Shown here: positions 8,072 through 16,806 of the stretch, in pieces
Numbering within the stretch: the first letter of the stretch is position 1
How the letters are laid out: each line of letters opens with the position of its first letter
Source of the DNA: Egicoccus halophilus
Lineage (GTDB): Bacteria > Actinomycetota > Nitriliruptoria > Nitriliruptorales > Nitriliruptoraceae
Assembly (NCBI RefSeq): GCF_004300825.1
Contig: NZ_CP036250.1
Coordinates: forward strand, 1,860,001 to 1,924,000
Reading direction: 5' to 3'
DNA length: 64,000 nt
Program-made: the position numbers and the translations under genes
The notes under the pieces: model-generated
What the model was told of the DNA's origin: nothing
What the model saw: only the letters and a program-made list of their open reading frames with translations
Database searches by the model: none

Positions 8072-8623
8072 TCAGCGACCGGCGTCGCGGACGGCGTCAC
8101 GGGCACGGTCGAACACCCCGACGATCGGCCCGACGGCCGCCCGGACGCCAGGATGCTGAGGGGTGTTGGGGTGCGGACGGGTCGGGCCCGCCGCGCGCAG
8201 CTTCTCGAACCGTCCTCCGAGCTCGCGTCGACGCTCGTCGGAGAGGTGCTCGCGCAGGCGCGGGAACTCGTCGCGCTCCTCGTGTTCGGCGTGGCCGACG
8301 ATCTCCTTGCGCAGCCGGGCGACGGCCGTGCTGAACTCCGTCGAGTCGACCTCGACGTCCTGCACCTCGGCCAGCAGCTCCTCGCCGCGGGACTCCTCCG
8401 CGAGCACCTGCTCGGCGAGCTCCTCGCCGCCGGGGACCTCGTCGCGCAGGGCCTTGTGCACCAGCGCCTCCTCGGCGGCCTCGTGGCTGGCGAGGGCCGC
8501 GACGAGGTCGTGGAACAGCTCGACGCGGCGTTCCCCGGCGGCGTTCTCGAGCTCGTCGAACATGCGGCGGAACTGGTCGTGATCGGCCTGCAGGACGTCG
8601 ATGATGTCGCGGTCGTCGGCCAT
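8072..8623 (-). CDS. Hemerythrin HHE domain protein
   Basis: A 183-residue protein with a hemerythrin/HHE cation-binding domain (about 3-130), expected to bind a di-iron centre and sense or store oxygen, NO or iron. The ligand pattern is visible as QADHDQFRRMFDE, ASHEAAEEALVH and HAEHEERDEFP. The C-terminal 45 residues are Pro/Ala/Arg-rich. ATG 8623 has AAGGAC about 10 nt upstream; an in-frame GTG at 8641 would add six residues. It is convergent with the small helical protein gene (13 nt between stops). Its role fits the redox and iron theme of the window. Confidence 0.88.
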   Translation of the reverse strand: MADDRDIIDVLQADHDQFRRMFDELENAAGERRVELFHDLVAALASHEAAEEALVHKALRDEVPGGEELAEQVLAEESRGEELLAEVQDVEVDSTEFSTAVARLRKEIVGHAEHEERDEFPRLREHLSDERRRELGGRFEKLRAAGPTRPHPNTPQHPGVRAAVGPIVGVFDRARDAVRDAGR

Positions 8624-8748
8624 GGGGCGTCCGTCCTTCACGTGGGGTCCTGGTGTCCCGGTCGGGCACCTCGACGGAGCGTGCGCCGGGCCGACCTCGG
8701 TGCACCGTCGCGGTCCGTGTCGACGGGCGACCGTCCCTGCCAGTTCGA

Positions 8749-9434
8749 CTAGCCGGCGGTGGGCCGACCGCCGGTGGGCCGGGCCGAGCTCAGCAGCCCG
8801 AGGTCGAGGGCGCGCAGCACCGCGCGGGTCCGGTCGCGGACACCGAGCTTGAGCAGGATGCTGCTGACGTGGTTCTTCACCGTGCCCGGCGCCAGGTGCA
8901 GGGCCTCGGCGATCTCGCGGTTGGCGAACCCGCCCGCGAGCAGGCGCAGCACCTCGAGCTCCCGGCCGGTCAGCGGTTCGTGCGCACGAGCGGCGCGTCG
9001 CCGCCCGCGGGGGTGTCGCGGGTGAGCGCGTGCAGCAGCCGTTCGGTGACGGCGGGCTGGACCAGGCGGCCGCCGGTGGCCAGGGCGCGCACCGCGGCGA
9101 CCAGCTGCTCGAGCGTCACGTCCTTGAGCAGGTATCCCCGCGCGCCGGCACGTAGGGCCTGCAGCACCAGCTCGTCGTCGTCGAACGTGGTGAGCACCAG
9201 CACCGGCGGCGACTGCTCCCAGGTGGCCAGCTCCCGCAGCGTGGCGATGCCGTCGCGGCCGGGCATCTGCAGGTCGAGCAGCACGACGTCGGGGGCGTGT
9301 TCGGCGATGGCGGCGAGCGCGGCGTCCCCGTCGGCCGCCTCGGCCACGACCTCGACGTCCTCGGCGAGCGCCAGCAGCTGCTCGAGCCCTTGGCGCACCA
9401 ACGTCTGGTCGTCGACCACGCACACGCGGATCAC
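8749..9434 (-). pseudogene. NarL-type response regulator split by a frameshift
   Basis: Receiver and DNA-binding domains of one response regulator lie in two frames. GTG 9434 (GTGA overlap with the kinase stop) opens a full receiver: VVDDQTLV, phospho-Asp in LLDLQMPGRDG, Thr in VLTTFDDD, Lys in YLLKDV. That frame stops at 8970. The complete LuxR helix-turn-helix ([21 protein letters not shown] ending in a [11 protein letters not shown]-type helix) is one base out of frame and runs to 8749. One base missing in the C5 run at about 9007-9011 would restore a single reading frame of about 228 codons. It may be a true mutation, an assembly error or, less likely, recoding. Partner of the upstream HisKA_3 kinase. 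Confidence 0.85.
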
Positions 9435-10573
9435 GGTGCGGCCGTCGCGGGCAGTCGCGCCGCGAGCGCGAACCCCTGCTGCGGACCGGTCGTCCACTGC
9501 AGCTCGCCACCCAGCGCGCCGAGGCGCTCGCCCATGCCGGTCAACCCGTTGCCGGCCACCACCCGGTCCGCGCCGCGACCGTCGTCGCGGGCAGAGACCG
9601 TCAGGGTGCCCGTCGGGTCCTGCTCGATCCGCAGCCACAGGTTGTCCGCGTCGCTGTGGCGGACCGCGTTGGTGACCATCTCCTGCAGGCAGCGCACGAG
9701 CGCCGCGGCACGTTCCGGATCGACGGCGACGTCGTCGTCCACCTCGACGTGGACGTGGGGTCGTGGGACCTGCAGCGCGATCGCCTCCACGGCCGCGCGC
9801 ACGCTCGGGGCGGGATGCCGCAGTTCGCCGACGGCAGCGCGCACGTCGCCGAGCAGTTCCTTCGCGAGCCCGCGCGCCCGGTCCACGGCTGCCTGCTGGG
9901 CCGGCCCGTGCTGGTGGGTGGCGACCTCGAGGTTGAGGGTGAGCGCGGTGAGCTGGTGGCCGACGAGGTCGTGCAGTTCCCGGGCGATGCGCAGCCGTTC
10001 CTCGTTGCGGCTGTCGGCGGCGAGCATGGCCTGGGCGGCCTCGAGCTGGGTGTTGACCTCCGCCAGTCGCTCGCGGGCGGCGGCCTCGCGCACCTGCCCG
10101 GTGACCACGAGCATCGCGAACGCCTGGAAGCTGCCGTAGACCATGGTCATCAGCAACATTTCGGTCCAGCCGACGTCGCCGGCCACCAGCAGGACGGCCA
10201 CGACGCCCGTCTGGAGGGCGACCACCCACGCGGCGCCCCGGGTGCCGAGCACGTAGGCGGCGCTGGCCGCGGACACGACCAACAGCACGGCCGAGAACCC
10301 GAACGACATCGACAGGCCGAAGACCACCAGGCCGGCCAGGACCTGCACCGCCAGCAGCACCCGGGCGTCGAGCGGGACCAGGCGCGCGGGCAGCACGTCG
10401 AAGCCCAGCAGGGTGGCGAGGTGGACCAGGTAGGCCGCCCACCACCAGCCCGGTGCCGTCCCCGCCAGCGTGCCGGCGCCGAACGACGACTCGAGCGCGA
10501 CGGGGACGCCCACGGCGAGGCTCGCGACCAGCCCGGTCGCGATCGAGACCCGTTCGAGCGCCGTGTCGTCCAC
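9431..10573 (-). CDS. Membrane sensor histidine kinase (HisKA_3, DesK-like)
   Basis: A 380-residue kinase with about six membrane helices in residues 10-160, a coiled linker (EAAARERLAEVNTQLEAAQAML) and a HisKA_3 domain whose phospho-His201 lies in IARELHDLVGHQLTAL. The HATPase part shows EMVTNAVRHSDA and DDGRGAD...GNGLTGMGERL. There is no extracellular sensor domain, as in the DesK/LiaS-like group. GTG 10573 lies 7 nt after TAGGCT, which points to a leaderless message. It is divergent from an ABC-2 exporter, a common arrangement in which the two-component system controls the transporter; here its regulator gene is frameshifted. Confidence 0.85.
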   Translation of the reverse strand: MDDTALERVSIATGLVASLAVGVPVALESSFGAGTLAGTAPGWWWAAYLVHLATLLGFDVLPARLVPLDARVLLAVQVLAGLVVFGLSMSFGFSAVLLVVSAASAAYVLGTRGAAWVVALQTGVVAVLLVAGDVGWTEMLLMTMVYGSFQAFAMLVVTGQVREAAARERLAEVNTQLEAAQAMLAADSRNEERLRIARELHDLVGHQLTALTLNLEVATHQHGPAQQAAVDRARGLAKELLGDVRAAVGELRHPAPSVRAAVEAIALQVPRPHVHVEVDDDVAVDPERAAALVRCLQEMVTNAVRHSDADNLWLRIEQDPTGTLTVSARDDGRGADRVVAGNGLTGMGERLGALGGELQWTTGPQQGFALAARLPATAAP

Positions 10574-10580
10574 GCGGGCG

Positions 10581-10586
10581 AGCCTA
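10581..10586 (-). promoter_or_regulatory. TAGGCT box, leaderless kinase start
   Basis: TAGGCT on the minus strand, 7 nt before GTG 10573. The distance places transcription start at the start codon, and it decides the start chosen for the kinase. Confidence 0.55.
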
Positions 10587-10670
10587 CGTCCGCCGACCGC
10601 CGTGGGGGAGTGCCAGAGGTCATGGCCCGCCTCGTGACCGGTGGCACACGACCGTCGGCAGGCCCGTCCG

Positions 10671-10676
10671 TAGCGT
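10671..10676 (+). promoter_or_regulatory. TAGCGT box before the ABC exporter
   Basis: A -10-like TAGCGT in the divergent region, 51 nt before the ATG of the ABC ATPase. It implies a leader of about 45 nt that includes the GCAGGAG ribosome-binding site. Confidence 0.4.
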
Positions 10677-10727
10677 CGGTCGAAGCGGCGCCCGCCCCGG
10701 GTGCCCTCGTCCTCGCAGGAGTCGCCC

Positions 10728-11669
10728 ATGTCCGCGGTCGTCGAGCTGCACGCGGTGACCAAGCGCTACGGCACCGTCGATGCGCTCGCCGGGCTCGAGC
10801 TCGCGATCGAGCCCGGTGAGCTCGTGGCGGTCCTCGGGCCCAACGGCGCCGGCAAGACCACCACCTTCGAACTGCTGCTCGGCCTCGCCCGGCCGAGCGC
10901 CGGGACGGTGTCGGTGCTGGGCCGCACGCCGGGGTGCCGGGCGAACCGGTTGCGCACCGGGGCGATGCTGCAGGGGGCCGGGCTGCCCGAGCAGGTCACC
11001 GTGCGCGAACTGGTCACCCTGCTGGCGGCCGCCTACCCGGTCGCCGACCCGGTCGACGACGTGCTCGCCCGCACGGCACTGGCCGACCAGGCCCGGCGCA
11101 CGGTCACGTCGCTGTCGGGCGGCGAGCGTCAACGGCTGCTGCTCGCGATGGCCATCGTCGGACGCCCCGAGCTGCTCGTGCTCGACGAGCCGACCGCCGC
11201 GATGGACGCGGCCTCCAAGCGCGCCTTCTGGGAGCAGGCCGACGTGGCCGTCGCGTCGGGCACGACGGTGCTGTTCGCCACCCACGACCTCGTCGAGGCC
11301 GACCAGGTCGCGGAGCGCGTGCTGGTGCTCGGCGGTGGACGGTTGCTCGCCGACGCCACGCCGCGGGAGCTCAAGTCGCTCGTCTCCGGCAAGGTCCTGA
11401 CCGCGACGACCGACGCCCCGCTCGCCGTGGTCGCCGACCTGCCGGGCGTCGACCGCGTCGACGTCGTCGTGCCCGCCGGAGCCGACGGCCTCGCGCGGGT
11501 CGTCGTCCGTGGCGAGCAGCCCGAGCAGGTCGTGCACGGACTGCTGCGCGACGGGTGGCGCCTGGTCGACCTGACCGTCGCCGACGCCCAGCTCGAGCAG
11601 GCCTTCCTGCGCCTGACGGCTCCCGGCGCGCTCGACGCGCAGCCGCCCCACCTCCTCGAGGTCACCTGA
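10728..11669 (+). CDS. ABC transporter ATP-binding protein
   Basis: A 313-residue ATPase of the ABC-2 (drug/lipid/antibiotic exporter) class. Walker A GPNGAGKTTT (about residue 40), Q loop in GAMLQGAGLPE, signature SLSGGERQR, Walker B LLVLDEPTA and the H loop ATHD are all intact. The C-terminal extension (about 225-313) is the usual ABC-2 type accessory domain. ATG 10728 has GCAGGAG 7 nt upstream. The permease start overlaps its stop (TGATG). It is divergent from a DesK-like kinase, which probably regulates it. Confidence 0.9.
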   Translation: MSAVVELHAVTKRYGTVDALAGLELAIEPGELVAVLGPNGAGKTTTFELLLGLARPSAGTVSVLGRTPGCRANRLRTGAMLQGAGLPEQVTVRELVTLLAAAYPVADPVDDVLARTALADQARRTVTSLSGGERQRLLLAMAIVGRPELLVLDEPTAAMDAASKRAFWEQADVAVASGTTVLFATHDLVEADQVAERVLVLGGGRLLADATPRELKSLVSGKVLTATTDAPLAVVADLPGVDRVDVVVPAGADGLARVVVRGEQPEQVVHGLLRDGWRLVDLTVADAQLEQAFLRLTAPGALDAQPPHLLEVT

Positions 11670-12511
11670 TGAGCACGACCGTCCCCACCCCCGCCCGTCT
11701 GCCCGCGTCCGCGCCGCTGCGGTTGCTGCTGCGCACGCTGCGCCAACAGGTCCGCGTCGAGTTCTCCGCCACGCTGCGCGCCGCGGAGTTCGTCGGTGGG
11801 GCGCTGGCGATCCCGGTCATCCTCTACGCCATGTTCGGGTTGCCGGTCGCATCGCGGGTGCTGCCCGGCGGCGCCAGCGTCGGTGCCATGATGGCGGTCT
11901 CGTTCAGTGCCTACGGGGTCGTGTCGCTCGCGATCTTCACGTTCGGTGACGAGCTCGCCAAGGAACGCGGCCGCGGCTGGACCCGGACGCTTCGGGCCAC
12001 GCCGCTGCCCGAGGGCGTGCACCTGGCCGGCAAGACGGTCATGGCACTCGGCCACGGTCTGCTCGTGGTCGTCGCCATCGGGCTGGTCGCCACGCTCGTC
12101 GGCGGGGTGCGCTGGACCGCGCTCGAGTGGGTGCGGGTCGCCGCCGTGCTCTCGACCGGGGTCCTCGCCTTCAGCACGATCGGTTTCGCGCTCGCCTACC
12201 TGGTGCGGCCGCGGGCGGCCTCGATCGTCGCCAACCTGGTGTTCCTGCCGCTGTCGTTCTGCTCCGGCTTCTTCTTCCCGATCGCCGATCTCCCCGAGTT
12301 CCTGCAGCGGCTCGCCCCATGGCTGCCGACCTACCACTTCGGGCAGCTCGCGTGGCGACAGGTCGGCAGCGCACGGGACGTCGAGGCGTTCGTCGGCGTG
12401 GCCCCGCGACCGGCGTCGGTGCACCTGACGTGGGTGCTCGGGTGCTTCGTCGTGTTCGGGGCGCTGGCCGTCCTCGCCGCCCGGCGGGAAGCGGTCGCCC
12501 GACGGTCGTGA
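11669..12511 (+). CDS. ABC-2 type transporter permease
   Basis: A 280-residue ABC-2 permease with six membrane segments (about residues 42-60, 75-100, 125-150, 158-182, 190-208, 252-272). The family's amphipathic segment DELAKERGRGWTRTLRATPLP precedes helix 3. The ATG overlaps the TGA of the ATPase, so the two are made together. The pair most likely exports a lipid, peptide or drug; the substrate cannot be deduced. Confidence 0.88.
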   Translation: MSTTVPTPARLPASAPLRLLLRTLRQQVRVEFSATLRAAEFVGGALAIPVILYAMFGLPVASRVLPGGASVGAMMAVSFSAYGVVSLAIFTFGDELAKERGRGWTRTLRATPLPEGVHLAGKTVMALGHGLLVVVAIGLVATLVGGVRWTALEWVRVAAVLSTGVLAFSTIGFALAYLVRPRAASIVANLVFLPLSFCSGFFFPIADLPEFLQRLAPWLPTYHFGQLAWRQVGSARDVEAFVGVAPRPASVHLTWVLGCFVVFGALAVLAARREAVARRS

Positions 12512-12526
12512 CCCGCGGCCCGGGGG

Positions 12527-12540
12527 ACCGGCCGGCCGGT
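12527..12540. terminator. Palindrome after the ABC-2 permease
   Basis: ACCGGCCGGCCGGT is a perfect 14-bp palindrome followed by TTTGGG (sharing its last T), 16 nt after the permease stop. It may act as a weak terminator before the iron-uptake operon. Confidence 0.4.
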
Positions 12541-12558
12541 TTGGGCAACGCCATCGAA

Positions 12559-12577
12559 CGAGGTTAGGCTGCCCTCA
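12559..12577 (+). promoter_or_regulatory. Candidate DtxR/IdeR iron box before fbpA
   Basis: CGAGGTTAGGCTGCCCTCA matches 14 of 19 positions of the IdeR/DtxR consensus TTAGGTTAGGCTAACCTAA. The embedded TAGGCT (12565-12570) would be the -10 element, so a bound repressor would block transcription. The start codon is 50 nt downstream. Some of the match is due to the -10 element itself. Confidence 0.5.
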
Positions 12578-12627
12578 CTTCGCCCGCCGTTGTCGGCGGT
12601 CCCCCGACGCGACCTGGAGCACCACCC

Positions 12628-13770
12628 GTGCGTACCCCTCGACGTGCCGCCGCCGTGCTGGCGGCGGTCGCCCTGCTCGCCGCCGCCTGCGGTGGCGGTG
12701 ACACCGCCGACGACACCGCGACCGACGACGCCACCACCGACGGCACGGCGACCGACGACCCGGCCACCGATGACGCGGATGCGACCGACACGGACGCGGC
12801 CGGCGACGAGGCGACCGAGGACCACGCGGCCGCGGGCGACGCGGAGCCGCTGACGGTCTACTCGGGTCGCAGCGAGGAGCTGGTCGGGGAGGTGCTCGCG
12901 GGCTTCGAGGAGCAGACGGGCATCCCGCTCGACGTGCGCTACGGCGACACCGCGGAACTGGCCGCCACCATCCTCAACGAGGGCGAGGCGTCGCCGGCCG
13001 ACGTCTACTTCGGACAGGACGCCGGCGCGCTGGGCGCGCTGCAGGCCGAGGGTCGCTTCGCCGCCCTGCCCGACGACCTCGTCGAACTGGTCGAACCGGC
13101 GTTCTCCTCGACCACGGGCGAGTGGGTCGGCGTGACCGGCCGGGTCCGCGTGCTGGCGTACAACACCGAGACGCTCACCGAGGACGAGGTGCCGGACTCG
13201 GTGCTCGAGCTCACCGACCCCGCCTGGTCCGGCCGGGTCAGCTGGGCACCGACGAACGGCTCGTTCCAGGCCTTCGTGACCGCCATGCGGGTCACCGAGG
13301 GGGAGGACGTCACCCGCGAGTGGCTCGAGGGCATGCTCGCCAACGACGTGCAGGTGTTCGAGAACAACGCCTCACAGGTCGAGGCCGTCGGACGCGGGGA
13401 GGTCGACGTCGCCCTGGTCAACCACTACTACCTGCTGCGCTTCACCGCCGAGGACCCCGACTTCCCGGTCGCGAACAAGTACCTGCCCGGGGACATCGGC
13501 GGGCTCGTCAACGTCGCCGGCGTCGGCGTCCTCGACTCCAGCGACCAGCCCGTCGAGGCCGAGCAGTTCGTCGCCTACCTGCTCAGCGACGACGTGCAGC
13601 ACTACTTCGGCACCGAGACCAACGAGCGCGAGTTCCCGGCGGTCGAGGGCGTTGAGGCCACCGACCTGCCGACGGTCGAGGAACTCGACCCGCCGGCGAT
13701 CGACCTGTCCGACCTCGAGGACCTGCAGGGCACGCTCGCCCTGCTGCAGGAGACCGGTGCCCTCGAGTAG
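12628..13770 (+). CDS. fbpA: Iron(III) ABC transporter substrate-binding lipoprotein
   Basis: A 380-residue ferric-iron-binding protein of the FbpA/AfuA type. After a signal peptide and lipobox-like LAAAC (about residue 20) comes a Thr/Asp/Ala spacer (about 23-72), then the binding fold: LTVYSGRSEEL, SPADVYFGQDAGALGAL, and LVNHYYLLRF, where the paired tyrosines are the usual iron ligands. GTG 12628 is the start before the Arg-rich signal sequence. It precedes the FbpB permease by 50 nt, with fbpC convergent downstream, together making a complete importer. A candidate iron box overlaps its promoter. Confidence 0.9.
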   Translation: MRTPRRAAAVLAAVALLAAACGGGDTADDTATDDATTDGTATDDPATDDADATDTDAAGDEATEDHAAAGDAEPLTVYSGRSEELVGEVLAGFEEQTGIPLDVRYGDTAELAATILNEGEASPADVYFGQDAGALGALQAEGRFAALPDDLVELVEPAFSSTTGEWVGVTGRVRVLAYNTETLTEDEVPDSVLELTDPAWSGRVSWAPTNGSFQAFVTAMRVTEGEDVTREWLEGMLANDVQVFENNASQVEAVGRGEVDVALVNHYYLLRFTAEDPDFPVANKYLPGDIGGLVNVAGVGVLDSSDQPVEAEQFVAYLLSDDVQHYFGTETNEREFPAVEGVEATDLPTVEELDPPAIDLSDLEDLQGTLALLQETGALE

Positions 13771-13808
13771 CCACCGCGTCACGCCGGCCGGGAATCGGTG
13801 CGCACCGC

Positions 13809-13814
13809 TACCGT
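13809..13814 (+). promoter_or_regulatory. TACCGT box, possible leaderless permease start
   Basis: TACCGT 7 nt before ATG 13822. The same geometry is seen before several other genes here, and it favours ATG 13822 over the in-frame GTG 13798. Confidence 0.4.
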
Positions 13815-13821
13815 CGTCGTC

Positions 13822-15483
13822 ATGGATCGCGACCTGTCCGGCGTGCTGGCCGACCCCCTCGGTGAGCCGTCCGAGCCGCCGGCTCCCACCACGCCCGCAC
13901 GGCGTCGGTGGGGGTCGGTCCGCGCCTCGCGGACCCACCCGGTGGTGTGGGTGCCCGCGCTGCTGGTCGCGCTCGCCATGCTCGTCCCGGCGGCCTTCCT
14001 CGTCGTGCAGGCGAGCGAGCTCTCCGGGGAGCGCATCCAGCAGCTCGTCACGGCGCCCGAGACGCTGCGGCTCACCGGTCGCACGCTGTTGCTCGCCGGC
14101 AGCGTCACGGGCGCCAGCCTGCTCCTGGGCGTACCGATCGCCTGGCTGACGGTCCGCTCCGACCTACCCGGTCGGCGATTCTTCGCCGTCGCGACCGCCC
14201 TGCCGCTGGTCATCCCGACCTACGTGGGGGCCTACGCCCTGGTCGCGGCACTCGCGCCGGGCGGGCTGGTGCAGGACTGGTTCGGGTTCCGGCCTCCCTC
14301 GCCCTACGGGTTCTGGGCGGCGTTCACCGCCCTGACGCTGTTCACCTTCCCGTACGTGCTGCTGACCGTGCAGGCGGCGCTGCGCGGCCTGGACCCGTCG
14401 CTGGAGGAGGCGAGCCGCTCGTTGGGGCGCGGGCCGCTGGTGACCTTCCTGCGCGTCACGCTGCCGCAACTGCGTCCGTCGGCGGCGGCCGGCGGGTTGC
14501 TGGTGACCCTCTACGTCCTCAGCGACTTCGGCGCGGTGTCCATGCTGCGCTACTCGACCTTCACGCGGGCGGTCTACCTGCAGTACCGGGCCGCGTTCGA
14601 CCGGGCACCCGCGGCGCTGCTCGGGGTGTTGCTGGTCGCCATGACGGTGGTCTTCCTGGTCCTCGAGGCGCGCGTCGCGCGCGACCGCGGTGGACAGTTC
14701 GGGATCCGTGGCAGCGGCCGGGCGGCGAGCCGGGTCCCGCTCGGGCGGTGGCGATGGCCGGCCGTGGCGTTCTGCTCGAGCGTCGTGATCGCCGGACTGG
14801 TCCTGCCCGTCAGCGTGCTCGTCTCCTGGCTGGTCCGGGGGCTGCGGGGCGGTGAGGCGTTCACCGCGGTCGCCGGACCGGCCGGGCGGAGCCTGCTCGT
14901 CGCCGCACTCGGTGCGCTGGCGGCCGTGGCGTGTGCCGTGCCGATCGCCGTGTGGGCGGCCCGCAGCCGGTCCCGCCTGGCGCGCCTGGTCGAACGCGCG
15001 TCGTTCACCGGCTACGCCCTGCCCGGCATCGTGGTCGCGCTCGCGCTGGTGTACGTCGGGATCCGCACCGTGCCGGCGCTCTACCAGACCCTGGCGATGC
15101 TGGTGTTCGCCTACGTGGTGCTGTTCCTGCCGCAGGCGGTCGGTGCCGTGCGGACCTCGCTGCTGCAGGTCAACGCCAACGTCGAGGACGCGGCCCGCAT
15201 GCTCGGGTCGTCGCGCCTGACGACACTGCGGCGGGTGACGTTGCCGCTCGCGCGGCGCGGCGCCCTCGCCGGTGGCGCGCTGGTGTTCCTCACCGCCCTC
15301 AAGGAACTGCCGGCCACGCTGCTGCTGGCGCCGACCGGCTACGACACGTTGGCGACCCGGGTGTGGTCGGCGACCACGGAGGCGTTCTTCGCCCGGGCGT
15401 CGCTGCCGGCGCTGGCGCTGATCCTGCTGGGCTCGGTCCCGCTGGCGGTGTCGATGATCCGGGAGCGCCGCGAGCGGATCTGA
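13822..15483 (+). CDS. fbpB: Iron(III) ABC transporter permease
   Basis: A 553-residue fused permease with two homologous halves of about six helices each, as in FbpB/SfuB. Both EAA loops are visible: the first in DPSLEEASRSLGRGPLVTF, the second in NANVEDAARMLGSSRLTTL, each followed by the LPQLRPSAAAG or LPLARRGALAG contact segment. ATG 13822 follows a TACCGT box and has no Shine-Dalgarno; an in-frame GTG at 13798 would add eight residues. It moves ferric iron delivered by FbpA, energised by FbpC, whose gene is convergent 48 nt beyond. Confidence 0.9.
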   Translation: MDRDLSGVLADPLGEPSEPPAPTTPARRRWGSVRASRTHPVVWVPALLVALAMLVPAAFLVVQASELSGERIQQLVTAPETLRLTGRTLLLAGSVTGASLLLGVPIAWLTVRSDLPGRRFFAVATALPLVIPTYVGAYALVAALAPGGLVQDWFGFRPPSPYGFWAAFTALTLFTFPYVLLTVQAALRGLDPSLEEASRSLGRGPLVTFLRVTLPQLRPSAAAGGLLVTLYVLSDFGAVSMLRYSTFTRAVYLQYRAAFDRAPAALLGVLLVAMTVVFLVLEARVARDRGGQFGIRGSGRAASRVPLGRWRWPAVAFCSSVVIAGLVLPVSVLVSWLVRGLRGGEAFTAVAGPAGRSLLVAALGALAAVACAVPIAVWAARSRSRLARLVERASFTGYALPGIVVALALVYVGIRTVPALYQTLAMLVFAYVVLFLPQAVGAVRTSLLQVNANVEDAARMLGSSRLTTLRRVTLPLARRGALAGGALVFLTALKELPATLLLAPTGYDTLATRVWSATTEAFFARASLPALALILLGSVPLAVSMIRERRERI

Positions 15484-15531
15484 CGGCGTCGCGAGGTGGG
15501 CGTGCCCCGCTCGTCACGTCGCTGGGCCCAC

Positions 15532-16629
15532 TCAGGCCGGGGCGAGCACCGCGGGAGCCGGTGCCGGCTCGTCGTCGAACACGACCACCGGACCCTCGAC
15601 GCTGACCTCGACCCGGTCGCCGCGCCGCAGGTCCATCGCCGGTCCACGACGCGCGCGCAGCAGGCGCCCGTCGGCCAGGCGAACCTGCACCAGCTGGTCG
15701 TGCCCGAAGTAGGCGATCGCGGTCACCACGGCACTGCCCGCGTCGTCACGGGCCAGGCGGAGCGACTCCGGGCGCACGACGACCGCTCCGCTGGCGGACC
15801 CGAGCGCCCGGGTCGTTCCCAACCGCCCCAGCGGGGTGTCCACCGAGAACCGGTCGGCGCGGGTGCCCGGCAGTACGTCCGCCTCGCCGACGAACTCCGC
15901 CACGAAGCGGCTCGCCGGGCGGGTGTAGAGCGTCTGCGGGTCGGCGACCTGGTGGATGCGGCCCCGGTGCACGACCGCGACCCGGTCGGCCAGCGACAGG
16001 GCCTCCTCCTGGTCGTGGGTGACGAACACGGCGGTGGCCTCGGCCGCACGCAGGATCGCGCGGACGTCCTCGCGGACGGTCGCACGCAGGGCTGCGTCGA
16101 GGTTCGAGAACGGCTCGTCGAGCAGCACCAGGCCAGGCTCGGGAGCCAACGCACGGGCCAGCGCGACCCGCTGCTGCTGTCCACCCGAGAGCGCAACCGG
16201 CAGCCGGTCGCCGTAGCCACCGAGGTCGACCAGGTCCAGCACCTCGGCCACGCGCCGCCGCCGCGCGCTGCGCGAGCACCCGGTCAACCCGTAGGCGACG
16301 TTGCGGGCGACGCTGAGGTGGGGGAACAACGCGTAGTCCTGGAACACCATCCCGATCCGGCGCCGTTCGGGCGGCAGGAACGTGCCCGGGCCGGCCACCA
16401 GCCGGCCGTCGATGGCGATCGAGCCGGCGTCGGGGGCGAGCAGTCCGGCGATGGTCCGCAGCGCGGTCGTCTTGCCGCACCCCGACGGACCGAGCATGGC
16501 CGTGAGGCTGCCACGGGGGACGACGAGGTCGAGGTGGTCGACGGCCACGGTGCCGCCGAACCGCTTGTGCAGTCCGGCGACGACCAGCGCGGCATCGGCG
16601 TCGGTCCGGGTGGCGTGCGGCGCGGTCAC
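15532..16629 (-). CDS. fbpC: Iron(III) ABC transporter ATP-binding protein
   Basis: A 365-residue importer ATPase. Walker A GPSGCGKTT (about 52), Q loop VFQDYALFPH, signature ALSGGQQQRVALARAL, Walker B LVLLDEPFSNLD and H loop VTHDQEEA are intact. A C-terminal TOBE region (about 280-350: VVVRPESLRL, VQVRLADGRLL) follows, as in FbpC/PotA. GTG 16629 has GAGG about 6 nt upstream. It is on the opposite strand to fbpAB with its own candidate iron box, so the three genes are probably co-regulated rather than co-transcribed. Confidence 0.9.
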   Translation of the reverse strand: MTAPHATRTDADAALVVAGLHKRFGGTVAVDHLDLVVPRGSLTAMLGPSGCGKTTALRTIAGLLAPDAGSIAIDGRLVAGPGTFLPPERRRIGMVFQDYALFPHLSVARNVAYGLTGCSRSARRRRVAEVLDLVDLGGYGDRLPVALSGGQQQRVALARALAPEPGLVLLDEPFSNLDAALRATVREDVRAILRAAEATAVFVTHDQEEALSLADRVAVVHRGRIHQVADPQTLYTRPASRFVAEFVGEADVLPGTRADRFSVDTPLGRLGTTRALGSASGAVVVRPESLRLARDDAGSAVVTAIAYFGHDQLVQVRLADGRLLRARRGPAMDLRRGDRVEVSVEGPVVVFDDEPAPAPAVLAPA

Positions 16630-16654
16630 GGGACCTCGGGCGGATCGGCGAACA

Positions 16655-16673
16655 GGAGGTGAGGCTACCCTTC
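16655..16673 (-). promoter_or_regulatory. Candidate DtxR/IdeR iron box before fbpC
   Basis: GGAGGTGAGGCTACCCTTC (plus strand) matches 13 of 19 iron-box positions. Read on the minus strand it contains TAGCCT, a -10-like box 36 nt before the fbpC start. It resembles the box in front of fbpA in sequence and placement. Confidence 0.45.
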
Positions 16674-16806
16674 GGCTCGGGTCGGCGTCGAACGGTGGTC
16701 CGTCGTCGACACCGGCTTTCGTCTCCGGTCCGCGCTCGTTATGGTCCGGGGTCGTCGGACCGTTCCACGCGGCTCCGACGTCGTCTCTACGCCCGCTGGA
16801 GGAATC

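Noticed and set aside
8970-9020. Programmed -1 frameshifting in the response regulator
   Set aside because: The site lacks a canonical X-XXY-YYZ heptamer and an obvious stimulatory stem; a C-run deletion is simpler.
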